In this document: one piece after another, positions 1-5,418 of the stretch
How positions within the stretch are numbered: position 1 is the stretch's first letter
How the letters are laid out: every line of letters starts with the position of its first letter
NCBI GenBank assembly: GCA_022361135.1
Contig: JAKSBM010000522.1
Location: 1-5,882 of the forward strand
Source of the DNA: Desulfobacterales bacterium
GTDB lineage: Bacteria > Desulfobacterota > Desulfobacteria > Desulfobacterales > Desulfobacteraceae
DNA length: 5,882 bases
Direction of reading: 5' to 3'
The notes under the pieces: model-generated
The model's input: only the letters and a program-made list of their open reading frames with translations
Told to the model about the DNA's origin: nothing
Database searches by the model: none
Translations under genes and position numbers: made by a program

Positions 1-2
1 GC

Positions 3-653
3 ATTGCCCATTGCGACGCCGTTCGCAGGGGTGCCCCCGGTTGCTTTGTTGTGGGTGACATGCCCTTTGGCTCCTACCAGTCCTCCGACGAAGAGGCCGT
101 GGACAACGCCGTTCGTTTCCTCAAGGAAGCCGACGTGGACGCCATTAAATTGGAAGGCGGGGTCCGCATCACCTCCCGCATCCGGGCCATCACCGACGCC
201 GGAATCAACGTCATCGGTCACATCGGCCTCACCCCCCAGAGTTCCGGCCAATTGGGTGGACACAAGGCCCAGGGCCGCACGGCCGAAGCCGCCAAAATGG
301 TGGTGGAAGATGCCTTGGCCGTCCAGGAAGCCGGAGCAAAAATGCTCCTGGTGGAAGCGGTTCCCCCCGAGGTCATGAAACACATCTGGGAAACATTGGA
401 CATCCCGGTCATGTCCATCGGCGCCGGCCCCCATTGCGACGGCCAGCTCCTCATCGTCTCCGACGTCATCGGACAATTCCAGGCCTTTGTTCCCAAATTC
501 GTTAAAAAATACGCCAACGTAGCCGAAGCCACCATTAAGGGAATGAAGGATTATGTTTCCGAAGTTAAATCAGGCGTTTTCCCCGACGAAATCGAATATT
601 GCTACCAGATGATGGAGGGTGAAAAGGAAAAGTTTGATAAATTGATGAAATAA
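3..653 (+). CDS. panB: 3-methyl-2-oxobutanoate hydroxymethyltransferase (PanB), 5'-truncated by the window edge
   Basis: PanB transfers a hydroxymethyl group from 5,10-methylenetetrahydrofolate to 2-oxoisovalerate to make ketopantoate, the committed step to pantothenate and coenzyme A, in the cytoplasm. The frame is open from base 3, and the residues before the first GTG/ATG (AHCDAVRRGAPGCFVV) are family sequence, so the gene enters from outside the window. The true start is not visible and the GTG at 51 is internal. The 216 residues seen, against about 265-280 in the family, leave roughly 55-60 N-terminal residues missing. Recognisable blocks are the GDMPFGSY segment (Asp of the Mg site, visible residue 19), IKLEGG with the substrate-side Lys (residue 49), GHIGLTPQS, LVEAVP with the catalytic-type Glu, and the IGAGPHCDGQ motif near the C terminus. 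The stop is TAA at 651-653. No terminator-like hairpin with a T-run follows. An adjacent panC or panD is not in view. The family call is very secure. Confidence 0.96.
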   Translation: MAHCDAVRRGAPGCFVVGDMPFGSYQSSDEEAVDNAVRFLKEADVDAIKLEGGVRITSRIRAITDAGINVIGHIGLTPQSSGQLGGHKAQGRTAEAAKMVVEDALAVQEAGAKMLLVEAVPPEVMKHIWETLDIPVMSIGAGPHCDGQLLIVSDVIGQFQAFVPKFVKKYANVAEATIKGMKDYVSEVKSGVFPDEIEYCYQMMEGEKEKFDKLMK

Positions 654-673
654 TTTCTCAATTTTATGACTTA

Positions 674-702
674 TTGACAGCTTTGTATGATTATATTATT
701 AG
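674..702 (+). promoter_or_regulatory. Predicted sigma70-type promoter for the dctP operon
   Basis: A perfect -35 hexamer TTGACA at 674-679 is separated by 17 bp from TATTAG at 697-702, which matches four of six consensus -10 positions. It sits in the A+T-rich gap just after the panB stop and points towards dctP. Initiation would fall near 709, giving a leader of about 113 nt. Other A+T-rich hexamers (TATATT at 692, TATTAT at 694) have poorer spacing to the -35 box. Seen directly: the hexamers and the spacing. Inferred: that this is the operon promoter. An activator may also be needed, but no operator can be assigned. Confidence 0.6.
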
Positions 703-711
703 AGTACCTTT

Positions 712-743
712 CCCCGGGGGCGGTTTCGGCCGAACCCCCTGGG
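712..743 (+). other. G+C-rich stem-loop in the panB-dctP gap
   Basis: GGGGG at 716-720 pairs with CCCCC at 735-739, and CCC at 712-714 can pair with GGG at 741-743 across a C/T mismatch. The interior contains the perfect 10-bp palindrome TTCGGCCGAA at 725-734. No T-tract follows (the next bases are ACACGGATG), so it is not a canonical intrinsic terminator for panB. If transcription starts near 709, the structure would lie at the extreme 5' end of the dctP mRNA, where such stems often protect against 5'-end-dependent decay. A palindromic protein-binding site is the other reading. Confidence 0.45.
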
Positions 744-761
744 ACACGGATGTTTCGACCT

Positions 762-773
762 CTAAGAACTTAG
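762..773. repeat. Short palindrome CTAAG-AA-CTTAG upstream of dctP
   Basis: The two 5-bp arms at 762-766 and 769-773 are perfect inverted copies around AA. The 2-nt gap is too small for an RNA hairpin, so if it matters it would be a DNA site for a dimeric regulator in the leader. The right arm, extended to CTTAGT (769-774), is also complementary to ACTAAG at 803-808, which overlaps the dctP ribosome binding site. At 12 bp in A+T-rich DNA it may be chance. Confidence 0.25.
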
Positions 774-805
774 TGGTATATGTTTAGTTTAACTTAATTT
801 TTACT

Positions 806-811
806 AAGGAG
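806..811 (+). promoter_or_regulatory. Ribosome binding site of dctP
   Basis: AAGGAG lies 10 nt before the ATG at 822. It fixes this start over the internal ATG at 852, which has no such signal and would remove most of the signal peptide. Its first three bases could be masked by pairing of 803-808 with 769-774. Confidence 0.75.
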
Positions 812-821
812 ATTTTTTCCG

Positions 822-1832
822 ATGTGCAGAAGTAGACTCACCAAAATCGGTATGGCCGCCCTCATAGCGCTCGTACTGGCCGTAGCACCCGCCTTTGCAA
901 AAGCAAGGATCATCAAAGTTTCCACCACCACCCAGCCTTCCCATATCTACAATGTCGGCCTGGCCCACTTTGCCAAGCTGGTAAAAGAGAAAACCAATGG
1001 CGAACTGGAAGTACAGATTTTCCCGGCCGCCCAGCTGGGTTCCGAACGTGACGCCGTAGAAGGTCTGCAGCTGGGAACCCTGGAAATGACCCTGACCTCC
1101 ACCGGCCCCTTGGGCAACTTTGTTCCGGCCATCAAGCTGCTGAACCTGCCCTTCCTCTTCCAGAACAGAGACGAAGCATACAAGGTCCTTGACGGCGCCA
1201 TCGGTACCGAAATCGCCAGCCAGTTCCCTGCCATCGGCATCCGCTCCTTGGGATGGTATGAAAACGGTTTCCGTCACATCACCAACAATGTTCGCCCCAT
1301 CAACTCCATGAAGGACATGGCCGGCATCAAAATCCGGGTTATGGAAGACAGCCTGTTCATCTCCACCATGAAAGCCCTGGGTGCAAGCCCTCTGCCCATG
1401 GCATTCGGCGAACTTTACACCGCCCTGGAACAGGGCACCGTTGATGCCCAGGAAAACCCCCTGGTGAACATTGATGCCTCCCGTTTCTACGAAGTTCAGA
1501 AACATCTGGCCATCACCGGTCACTTCTACAGCCCCTCCATGCTCCTGGTATCTGAAATCTTTTTCCAGAGCCTGACTCCGGCCCAGAAGAAAGCCCTGGA
1601 AGAAGCCGGTATCGCAGCCCGGGATTACGAACGTAACCTCTCCATCGAAGGCGACAAGACCTGCGAATCCGAACTGGTTAAAAAGGGCATGATCGTTACC
1701 CATCCGGACAAGGCTGAATTCGTAAAAGCCGTTGCCCCGGTATACAAGGCATCTGCCAAAGACATCGGCGGCGGCGACGCTGCCAAGGGCCAGGCCCTCA
1801 TCGACCGCACCCTGGCCGAACTGGGCCGCTAA
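822..1832 (+). CDS. dctP: TRAP transporter periplasmic solute-binding protein, DctP family
   Basis: This is the extracytoplasmic receptor of a tripartite ATP-independent periplasmic transporter; it binds an organic acid in the periplasm and delivers it to DctQM. The 336-residue length is typical. Residues 1-26 form a signal peptide: a basic start with Arg3, Arg5 and Lys8, a hydrophobic core at 10-22, and an APAFA cleavage site before Lys27. The mature part follows the DctP pattern: a first strand at 30-35, the QLGSERDAVEGLQLGT block at 71-86, LPFLF at 109-113, and KIRVM at 170-174. Arg172 of that motif is in the position of the conserved Arg that clamps the ligand carboxylate. FGELYTALEQGTVDAQENP follows at 195-213. 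Cys2 is not in a lipobox, so it is not a lipoprotein. The ligand is therefore very probably a carboxylate, but its identity cannot be read from the sequence; the UxaA- and GlcD-type neighbours suggest a hydroxy or sugar acid. A 187-nt stem-loop-rich gap separates it from dctQ. Confidence 0.95.
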   Translation: MCRSRLTKIGMAALIALVLAVAPAFAKARIIKVSTTTQPSHIYNVGLAHFAKLVKEKTNGELEVQIFPAAQLGSERDAVEGLQLGTLEMTLTSTGPLGNFVPAIKLLNLPFLFQNRDEAYKVLDGAIGTEIASQFPAIGIRSLGWYENGFRHITNNVRPINSMKDMAGIKIRVMEDSLFISTMKALGASPLPMAFGELYTALEQGTVDAQENPLVNIDASRFYEVQKHLAITGHFYSPSMLLVSEIFFQSLTPAQKKALEEAGIAARDYERNLSIEGDKTCESELVKKGMIVTHPDKAEFVKAVAPVYKASAKDIGGGDAAKGQALIDRTLAELGR

Positions 1833-1850
1833 TCTCAAATCATCTGAGAT
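1832..1850 (+). other. Small stem-loop directly at the dctP stop codon
   Basis: ATCTCA at 1832-1837 and TGAGAT at 1845-1850 are perfect 6-bp inverted arms with a 7-nt loop. The left arm begins at the last base of the dctP stop codon. It is weak (two G-C pairs) and has no T-run after it. It is the first of three inverted repeats between dctP and dctQ, and could be incidental. Confidence 0.35.
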
Positions 1851-1869
1851 GACAGCCTAAGCCATACAC

Positions 1870-1932
1870 CCCGGATATGCCACGGTGCCCATTTGCCCCA
1901 CCTGCGGAACAATCTGCCATGGCATATCCGGG
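1870..1932 (+). other. Long inverted repeat (13-bp perfect arms) between dctP and dctQ
   Basis: CCCGGATATGCCA at 1870-1882 is the exact reverse complement of 1920-1932, enclosing 37 nt. The right arm also overlaps a perfect 10-bp palindrome TGCCATGGCA at 1915-1924, so an alternative local fold exists. No coding frame with a ribosome binding site is present here. A stem of this strength after the receptor gene would be expected to slow 3' exonucleases or RNA polymerase and leave more dctP than dctQM message, fitting the known need for excess binding protein. That function is inferred. A REP-like or MITE-like repeat is the alternative; no flanking target duplication is evident. Confidence 0.6.
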
Positions 1933-1935
1933 ATG

Positions 1936-1973
1936 GGGAACCGGGCGGTTTTGCGACGCACAGCCCGGTTCCC
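1936..1973 (+). other. Second strong stem-loop (11-bp perfect stem) between dctP and dctQ
   Basis: GGGAACCGGGC at 1936-1946 pairs perfectly with GCCCGGTTCCC at 1963-1973 around a 16-nt loop. It starts 3 nt after the preceding inverted repeat. The bases after it (ACCCCAACATCC) contain no T-tract, so read-through into dctQ is expected. Together with the upstream repeat it makes a tandem pair of stable stems occupying 1870-1973. Confidence 0.6.
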
Positions 1974-2008
1974 ACCCCAACATCCGTTAAACTAACATCA
2001 CTCACCTT

Positions 2009-2013
2009 GGAGG
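2009..2013 (+). promoter_or_regulatory. Ribosome binding site of dctQ
   Basis: GGAGG is 6 nt before the ATG at 2020, a near-ideal Shine-Dalgarno arrangement that fixes the dctQ start. Confidence 0.8.
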
Positions 2014-2019
2014 AAAGTC

Positions 2020-2511
2020 ATGATATCCACCCTCTTAAAAGGGATCGACACCATCCTGAACTGGGTTTTGGCCGTCATAATGACCGCCATGCTCATCGTG
2101 GTCAGCGCCCAGGTCTGGTACCGGTTTGTCCTGAACAATCCCCTGGCCTGGTCCGAAGAACTGGCCCGGTACCTCTTTGTCTGGATCAGTTTTCTGGGGT
2201 CTGCCGCAGGGATTCGCATGAACGTGCACCTGGGCATTGACCTCATTGATAAAATTCTCTCTCCCCGGGGACGGAAGATCATGACCCTGATCGTCAACCT
2301 GGCCATCCAGATCTTCCTGGCCGTGGTCATCTACTGGGGCATCAAAATCCTCAACGTGGTCCAATTCCAGAAGTCCGCATCCATGGGGATTCCAATGACC
2401 TACCCCTACCTGGCCGTACCCGTGGGCTCCGCCCTCATGCTCCTGAACTCCATCAGAAACAGCTGGGCCGTCATCTTCGGTGCACCCGGAAAGGAGGATG
2501 AAAATGTCTAG
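2020..2511 (+). CDS. dctQ: TRAP transporter small membrane subunit, DctQ family
   Basis: DctQ is the four-helix inner-membrane subunit that associates with DctM and the loaded receptor. The 163-residue length is normal for the family. Hydrophobic segments lie at about 12-34, 48-64, 87-110 and 128-146. The family signature between helices 1 and 2 is present: QVWYRFVLNNPLAWSEELAR at 31-50, with the conserved N-P-W-S-E-E residues, followed by the aromatic YLFVWISFLG. A short helix around NVHLGIDLI (68-76) is also typical. The C-terminal tail from about 155 is charged and cytoplasmic in style. The stop codon lies inside the start of dctM, so translation is coupled. No fusion with DctM (as in some QM proteins) is seen. 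Family assignment is secure; substrate specificity is not carried by this subunit. Confidence 0.94.
   Translation: MISTLLKGIDTILNWVLAVIMTAMLIVVSAQVWYRFVLNNPLAWSEELARYLFVWISFLGSAAGIRMNVHLGIDLIDKILSPRGRKIMTLIVNLAIQIFLAVVIYWGIKILNVVQFQKSASMGIPMTYPYLAVPVGSALMLLNSIRNSWAVIFGAPGKEDENV
2491..2497 (+). promoter_or_regulatory. Ribosome binding site deciding the dctM start
   Basis: AAGGAGG lies inside the end of dctQ, 6 nt before the ATG at 2504. It argues against the in-frame ATGs at 2480 (upstream of the site) and 2498 (directly abutting it). Confidence 0.8.
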
Positions 2512-3781
2512 TATTCTCTTTATTTCACTGATCATCTGTTTTGCCATCGGCATGCCCATCGCCTTTGCCCTGGGCGTGGCCTCCATGGCCACCCTTCAAT
2601 TCGGCTCCACCCTGCCCCTGACCCTGGTGGCCCAGCGACTCTTTGCCGCAACCGACTCCTTCCCCCTCATGGCCATCCCCTTTTTCATGCTGGCCGGGGC
2701 CCTCATGGACACGGGCGGTATTTCCAAACGATTGGTGGACTTTGCCCATGCCCTGGTGGGCTGGATTTATGGTGGGCTGGGCATGGTGGCCGTATTGGCA
2801 GCCATGTTCTTTGCCGGAATTTCCGGGGCCGCCGCCGCAGACACCGCCGCCGTGGGTGCCGTTTCCATCCCGGCCATGATCCGCAAGGGCTACAAGCGGG
2901 GCTTTGCCGCCGCCATCCAGGCCGCCGGCGGATCCATCGGCGTCATCATCCCCCCCAGTATCCCCATGATCATCTTCGGGGTCATCGGCGGGGTCTCCAT
3001 TGGTAAAATGTTCATGGGCGGCTTTGTACCCGGTGTGCTCATCGGCGGCGGCCTCATGATCGCCTCCTATTTCCTCGCCAAAAAGGCCGGTTACAAAAGG
3101 GACAAACGGGCCACCATGCCCCAGGTGGGCAAAGCCTTCATCAATGCGGTCTGGGCATTGCTCATGCCCGGCATCATCCTGGGCGGCATCATGGGCGGTA
3201 TTTTCACCCCCACGGAAGCCGCAGTTGTGGCCGCCATCTACGGCCTGTTGGTGGGGCTTTTCGTATACAAAGAACTCAAGTTCAAGGACCTGCCCGGGGT
3301 CTTTGCCAAATCCGCCGTCACCACGTCCACGGTCATGCTCCTCATTGCCACGGCAAACATCTTCGGTTGGATTCTCACGGCGGAACAGATTCCCCAGACC
3401 GTGGCCAACCATCTGGTCTCCCTGACCTCGTCCCCCATGGTGCTCTATGCCCTCATTGTGGTCATGCTCCTCATCGTGGGCACCTTCATGGAAACCACGG
3501 CATCCCTGATCATTCTGTCACCGGTGTTTTTACCCGTGATCCAAAAGTTCGGCATTGACCCGGTCCACTTCGGTGTGGTCATGGTCACGGCCCTGGCCAT
3601 CGGAATGCTGACTCCGCCCCTGGGGATCTGCCTGTTCATCTCCTGCAATATTGCGGAGATCCCCCTGAGCCGCATCATCAAATACGTCATGCCCCTTTTG
3701 GCCATCATGATCGGCATTTTGTTTCTCATCACCTTTGTCCCGGACCTGGTTCTCTTCATTCCCAACATGCTGGCGAAGTAG
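2504..3781 (+). CDS. dctM: TRAP transporter large permease subunit, DctM family
   Basis: DctM is the channel-forming, sodium-coupled transport subunit of the TRAP system and belongs to the ion transporter superfamily; it moves the ligand handed over by DctP across the inner membrane. From the ATG at 2504 it is 425 residues, the usual family length. Two similar halves of membrane helices and hairpins are visible. The first half has IPFFMLAGALMDTGGIS at 58-73, the GISGAAAADTAAVG loop at 105-118 and the IIPPSIPMIIFG re-entrant motif at 148-159. The second half has GGIFTPTEAAVVAAIYG at 231-247, FMETTASL at 328-335 and the second re-entrant TPPLG at 370-374. The start overlaps the dctQ stop by 8 nt (ATGTCTAG), which indicates translational coupling and a fixed Q:M ratio. 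All hallmark motifs are intact, so the transporter should be functional. Confidence 0.96.
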   Translation: MSSILFISLIICFAIGMPIAFALGVASMATLQFGSTLPLTLVAQRLFAATDSFPLMAIPFFMLAGALMDTGGISKRLVDFAHALVGWIYGGLGMVAVLAAMFFAGISGAAAADTAAVGAVSIPAMIRKGYKRGFAAAIQAAGGSIGVIIPPSIPMIIFGVIGGVSIGKMFMGGFVPGVLIGGGLMIASYFLAKKAGYKRDKRATMPQVGKAFINAVWALLMPGIILGGIMGGIFTPTEAAVVAAIYGLLVGLFVYKELKFKDLPGVFAKSAVTTSTVMLLIATANIFGWILTAEQIPQTVANHLVSLTSSPMVLYALIVVMLLIVGTFMETTASLIILSPVFLPVIQKFGIDPVHFGVVMVTALAIGMLTPPLGICLFISCNIAEIPLSRIIKYVMPLLAIMIGILFLITFVPDLVLFIPNMLAK

Positions 3782-3813
3782 AGCCCACCCCGCGGACAGG
3801 ATTTGTAACAACC

Positions 3814-3846
3814 CTGGGGCCCGAATCCTTCGGGTCGGCGCCCCAG
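3814..3846 (+). other. Compound stem-loop between dctM and the dehydratase gene
   Basis: An outer 7-bp stem pairs CTGGGGC (3814-3820) with GCCCCAG (3840-3846). An inner 6-bp stem pairs CCCGAA (3820-3825) with TTCGGG (3829-3834) around a 3-nt loop. The two share base 3820 and leave 3835-3839 unpaired, so one of the two gives up a pair. No T-tract follows (TTGCGTCC), so this is at most a weak or factor-assisted terminator or an mRNA-processing site. It sits in a 108-nt gap between genes otherwise expected to be co-transcribed, and may set transporter and enzyme levels apart. Confidence 0.5.
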
Positions 3847-3877
3847 TTGCGTCCACACGACGCCAAGGAAGTATTTT

Positions 3878-3882
3878 AAGGA
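3878..3882 (+). promoter_or_regulatory. Ribosome binding site of the UxaA-family gene
   Basis: AAGGA lies 7 nt before the ATG at 3890. A second purine run, AAGGAAG at 3865-3871, is too far upstream (18 nt) to serve this start. Confidence 0.6.
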
Positions 3883-3889
3883 CAGCACC

Positions 3890-5413
3890 ATGACTTCAAC
3901 AGAACTCATCCTTCTCAATCCCAACGACAACGTGGCCGTGGCCGCGACTCCGCTGACGGAAGGAACCCGGACCACATCCCCGGTCATCACCTGCACCGGC
4001 GACATTCCCGCCGGCCACAAGGTGGCCCTCACCCCCATTGCCAAGGGAACCCCGGTATATAAATACGGCACCATCATCGGCCATGCCCTCAGCGACATTT
4101 CCCAGGGCGACCACATCCACTCCCACAACCTGGCCATGGCCGACCACAACCAGGACTACCAGGTGGGCATCGACGCCGCCCCCACTCCGATTCTTCCCCC
4201 GTCGGAACGGGCCTCCTTTGAAGGCTATGTCCGGCCCAACGGAAAGGTGGGCACCCGGAATTACATCGGCGTATTGTCCACGGTGAACTGCTCGGCATCG
4301 GTGAGCCATTTCATTGCCAATGAGGCCGAAGGCATTCTCAAGGATGAACTGGGCAACATCGACGGCATCGTGGGGGTCAGCCACGGGGCTGGCTGCTGCA
4401 TGACCCTGGGGGGGGAAGGATTGGAGATTCTCCAGGACAGTCTTTCCGGTTTTGCCCGGAATCCCAATTTCTGCGCCGTATTGGTGGTGGGCCTGGGATG
4501 CGAAGTGAACCTGGTCTCCACCTTCATGGAAACCACGGGCCTGTCCACGGGTCCCTTGCTCTCCACCCTGAACATCCAGGAGCTGGGGGGTACGGCCAAA
4601 ACCGTGGCCGCCGGCGTGGAACGCATCCGGGACATGTTGCCCCGACTCAAGGATATCCACCGGGAAACCGTCTCCGCCGAACACCTCATGGTGGGACTGG
4701 AATGCGGGGGCTCCGACGCCTACTCCGGCATCTCATCCAACCCGGCCCTGGGCGCCGCCGCCGATCTGGTGGTGAAGAACGGGGGCACGGTGATCCTGGC
4801 AGAAACCCCGGAAATATACGGTGCCGAGCATCTGCTCATCCAACGGGCCGAAACCCGGGAGGCGGCGGACAAACTCATTGAACGCATTAAATGGTGGGAG
4901 GATTACACGGAAAAACACGGGGCCCAGATCAATAACAACCCCACCCCCGGAAACAAGGAAGGGGGCTTGACCACCATCCTGGAAAAATCCCTGGGCGCTG
5001 TGGCCAAGGCCGGCACCACCAACCTCATGGACGTATACGGCTATGCCAAGCCGGTCACGGCCAAGGGCATGGTCTTCATGGACACCCCGGGCTATGACAT
5101 CGCCTCCATCACCGGCATGATCGCCGGCGGGGCCAACATGGTCTGCTTCACCACGGGCCGGGGCACGGTGGTGGGATTCAAACCCGTGCCCACCCTGAAA
5201 TTGGCCTCCAACACCCCCATGTACGACCACATGTCCGATGACATTGACATCAATTGCGGCCCGGTGGTGGACCAAGGGGTGACCATCCAGGAAATGGGGG
5301 AAAAAATCTTCCAGTTCATCCTGGACACGGCCTCGGGTAAAACCAGCAAAAGTGAAGCCCTGGGATTCGGCGACAATGAATTCGTGCCCTGGCACATTGG
5401 CGCGGTATTGTAA
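3890..5413 (+). CDS. uxaA: Altronate/galactarate dehydratase-family enzyme (UxaA type), full length
   Basis: The family performs metal-dependent beta-elimination on hydroxy acids in the cytoplasm, as in D-altronate to 2-keto-3-deoxygluconate. The 507 residues are close to E. coli UxaA (about 495) and resemble it along the whole length. The N-terminal SAF domain (about 8-80) carries DNVAVA, AGHKVALTPIAKG (41-53) and the His-rich GDHIHSHN (73-80). A linker then leads to the catalytic domain with RPNGKVGTRN (115-124), SHGAGCC (164-170), GLGCEVN (201-207), GLECGGSDAYSGISSNP (269-285), TPEIYGAEHLL (306-316), NPTPGNKEGG (350-359) and TTGRGT (421-426). Cysteines 134, 169, 204 and 272 align with E. 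coli UxaA cysteines as I recall that sequence, and are possible metal ligands. Related proteins split after the SAF domain act as sulfolactate sulfo-lyase (SuyAB), so the leaving group may not be water. Neighbours are a TRAP system upstream and a flavin hydroxyacid dehydrogenase 5 nt downstream; no other hexuronate gene is in view. The family is certain, the substrate is not. Confidence 0.9.
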   Translation: MTSTELILLNPNDNVAVAATPLTEGTRTTSPVITCTGDIPAGHKVALTPIAKGTPVYKYGTIIGHALSDISQGDHIHSHNLAMADHNQDYQVGIDAAPTPILPPSERASFEGYVRPNGKVGTRNYIGVLSTVNCSASVSHFIANEAEGILKDELGNIDGIVGVSHGAGCCMTLGGEGLEILQDSLSGFARNPNFCAVLVVGLGCEVNLVSTFMETTGLSTGPLLSTLNIQELGGTAKTVAAGVERIRDMLPRLKDIHRETVSAEHLMVGLECGGSDAYSGISSNPALGAAADLVVKNGGTVILAETPEIYGAEHLLIQRAETREAADKLIERIKWWEDYTEKHGAQINNNPTPGNKEGGLTTILEKSLGAVAKAGTTNLMDVYGYAKPVTAKGMVFMDTPGYDIASITGMIAGGANMVCFTTGRGTVVGFKPVPTLKLASNTPMYDHMSDDIDINCGPVVDQGVTIQEMGEKIFQFILDTASGKTSKSEALGFGDNEFVPWHIGAVL

Positions 5414-5418
5414 CCCCC

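Noticed and set aside
51..53. GTG at 51 as the start of a short PanB
   Set aside because: The frame is open to base 3, and the residues encoded before 51 match PanB sequence, so this codon is internal to a gene cut by the window edge.
712..743. Intrinsic terminator for panB
   Set aside because: The hairpin is not followed by a T-run, and a good promoter lies upstream of it and would be blocked by it; kept only as a stem-loop.
804..1838. Long antisense frame opposite dctP (344 codons)
   Set aside because: It mirrors a clear DctP gene in a C-ending-codon genome, where antisense frames stay open by chance. Its protein is rich in Gly, Gln and Phe without any family motif, and no start signal was seen.
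1893..2240. Possible small gene across the dctP-dctQ gap
   Set aside because: It runs through the inverted repeats and out of frame into dctQ, has no ribosome binding site and gives no recognisable protein.
2480..2503. Longer dctM starting at 2480
   Set aside because: The strong AAGGAGG site at 2491-2497 lies after that ATG and is ideally placed for the ATG at 2504; the added residues (MHPERRMK) precede the normal family N terminus.
2525..3412. Long antisense frame opposite dctM (295 codons)
   Set aside because: The translation is a Gly/His/Asp-rich product typical of the complement of hydrophobic membrane-helix codons; dctM on the other strand has every family motif.
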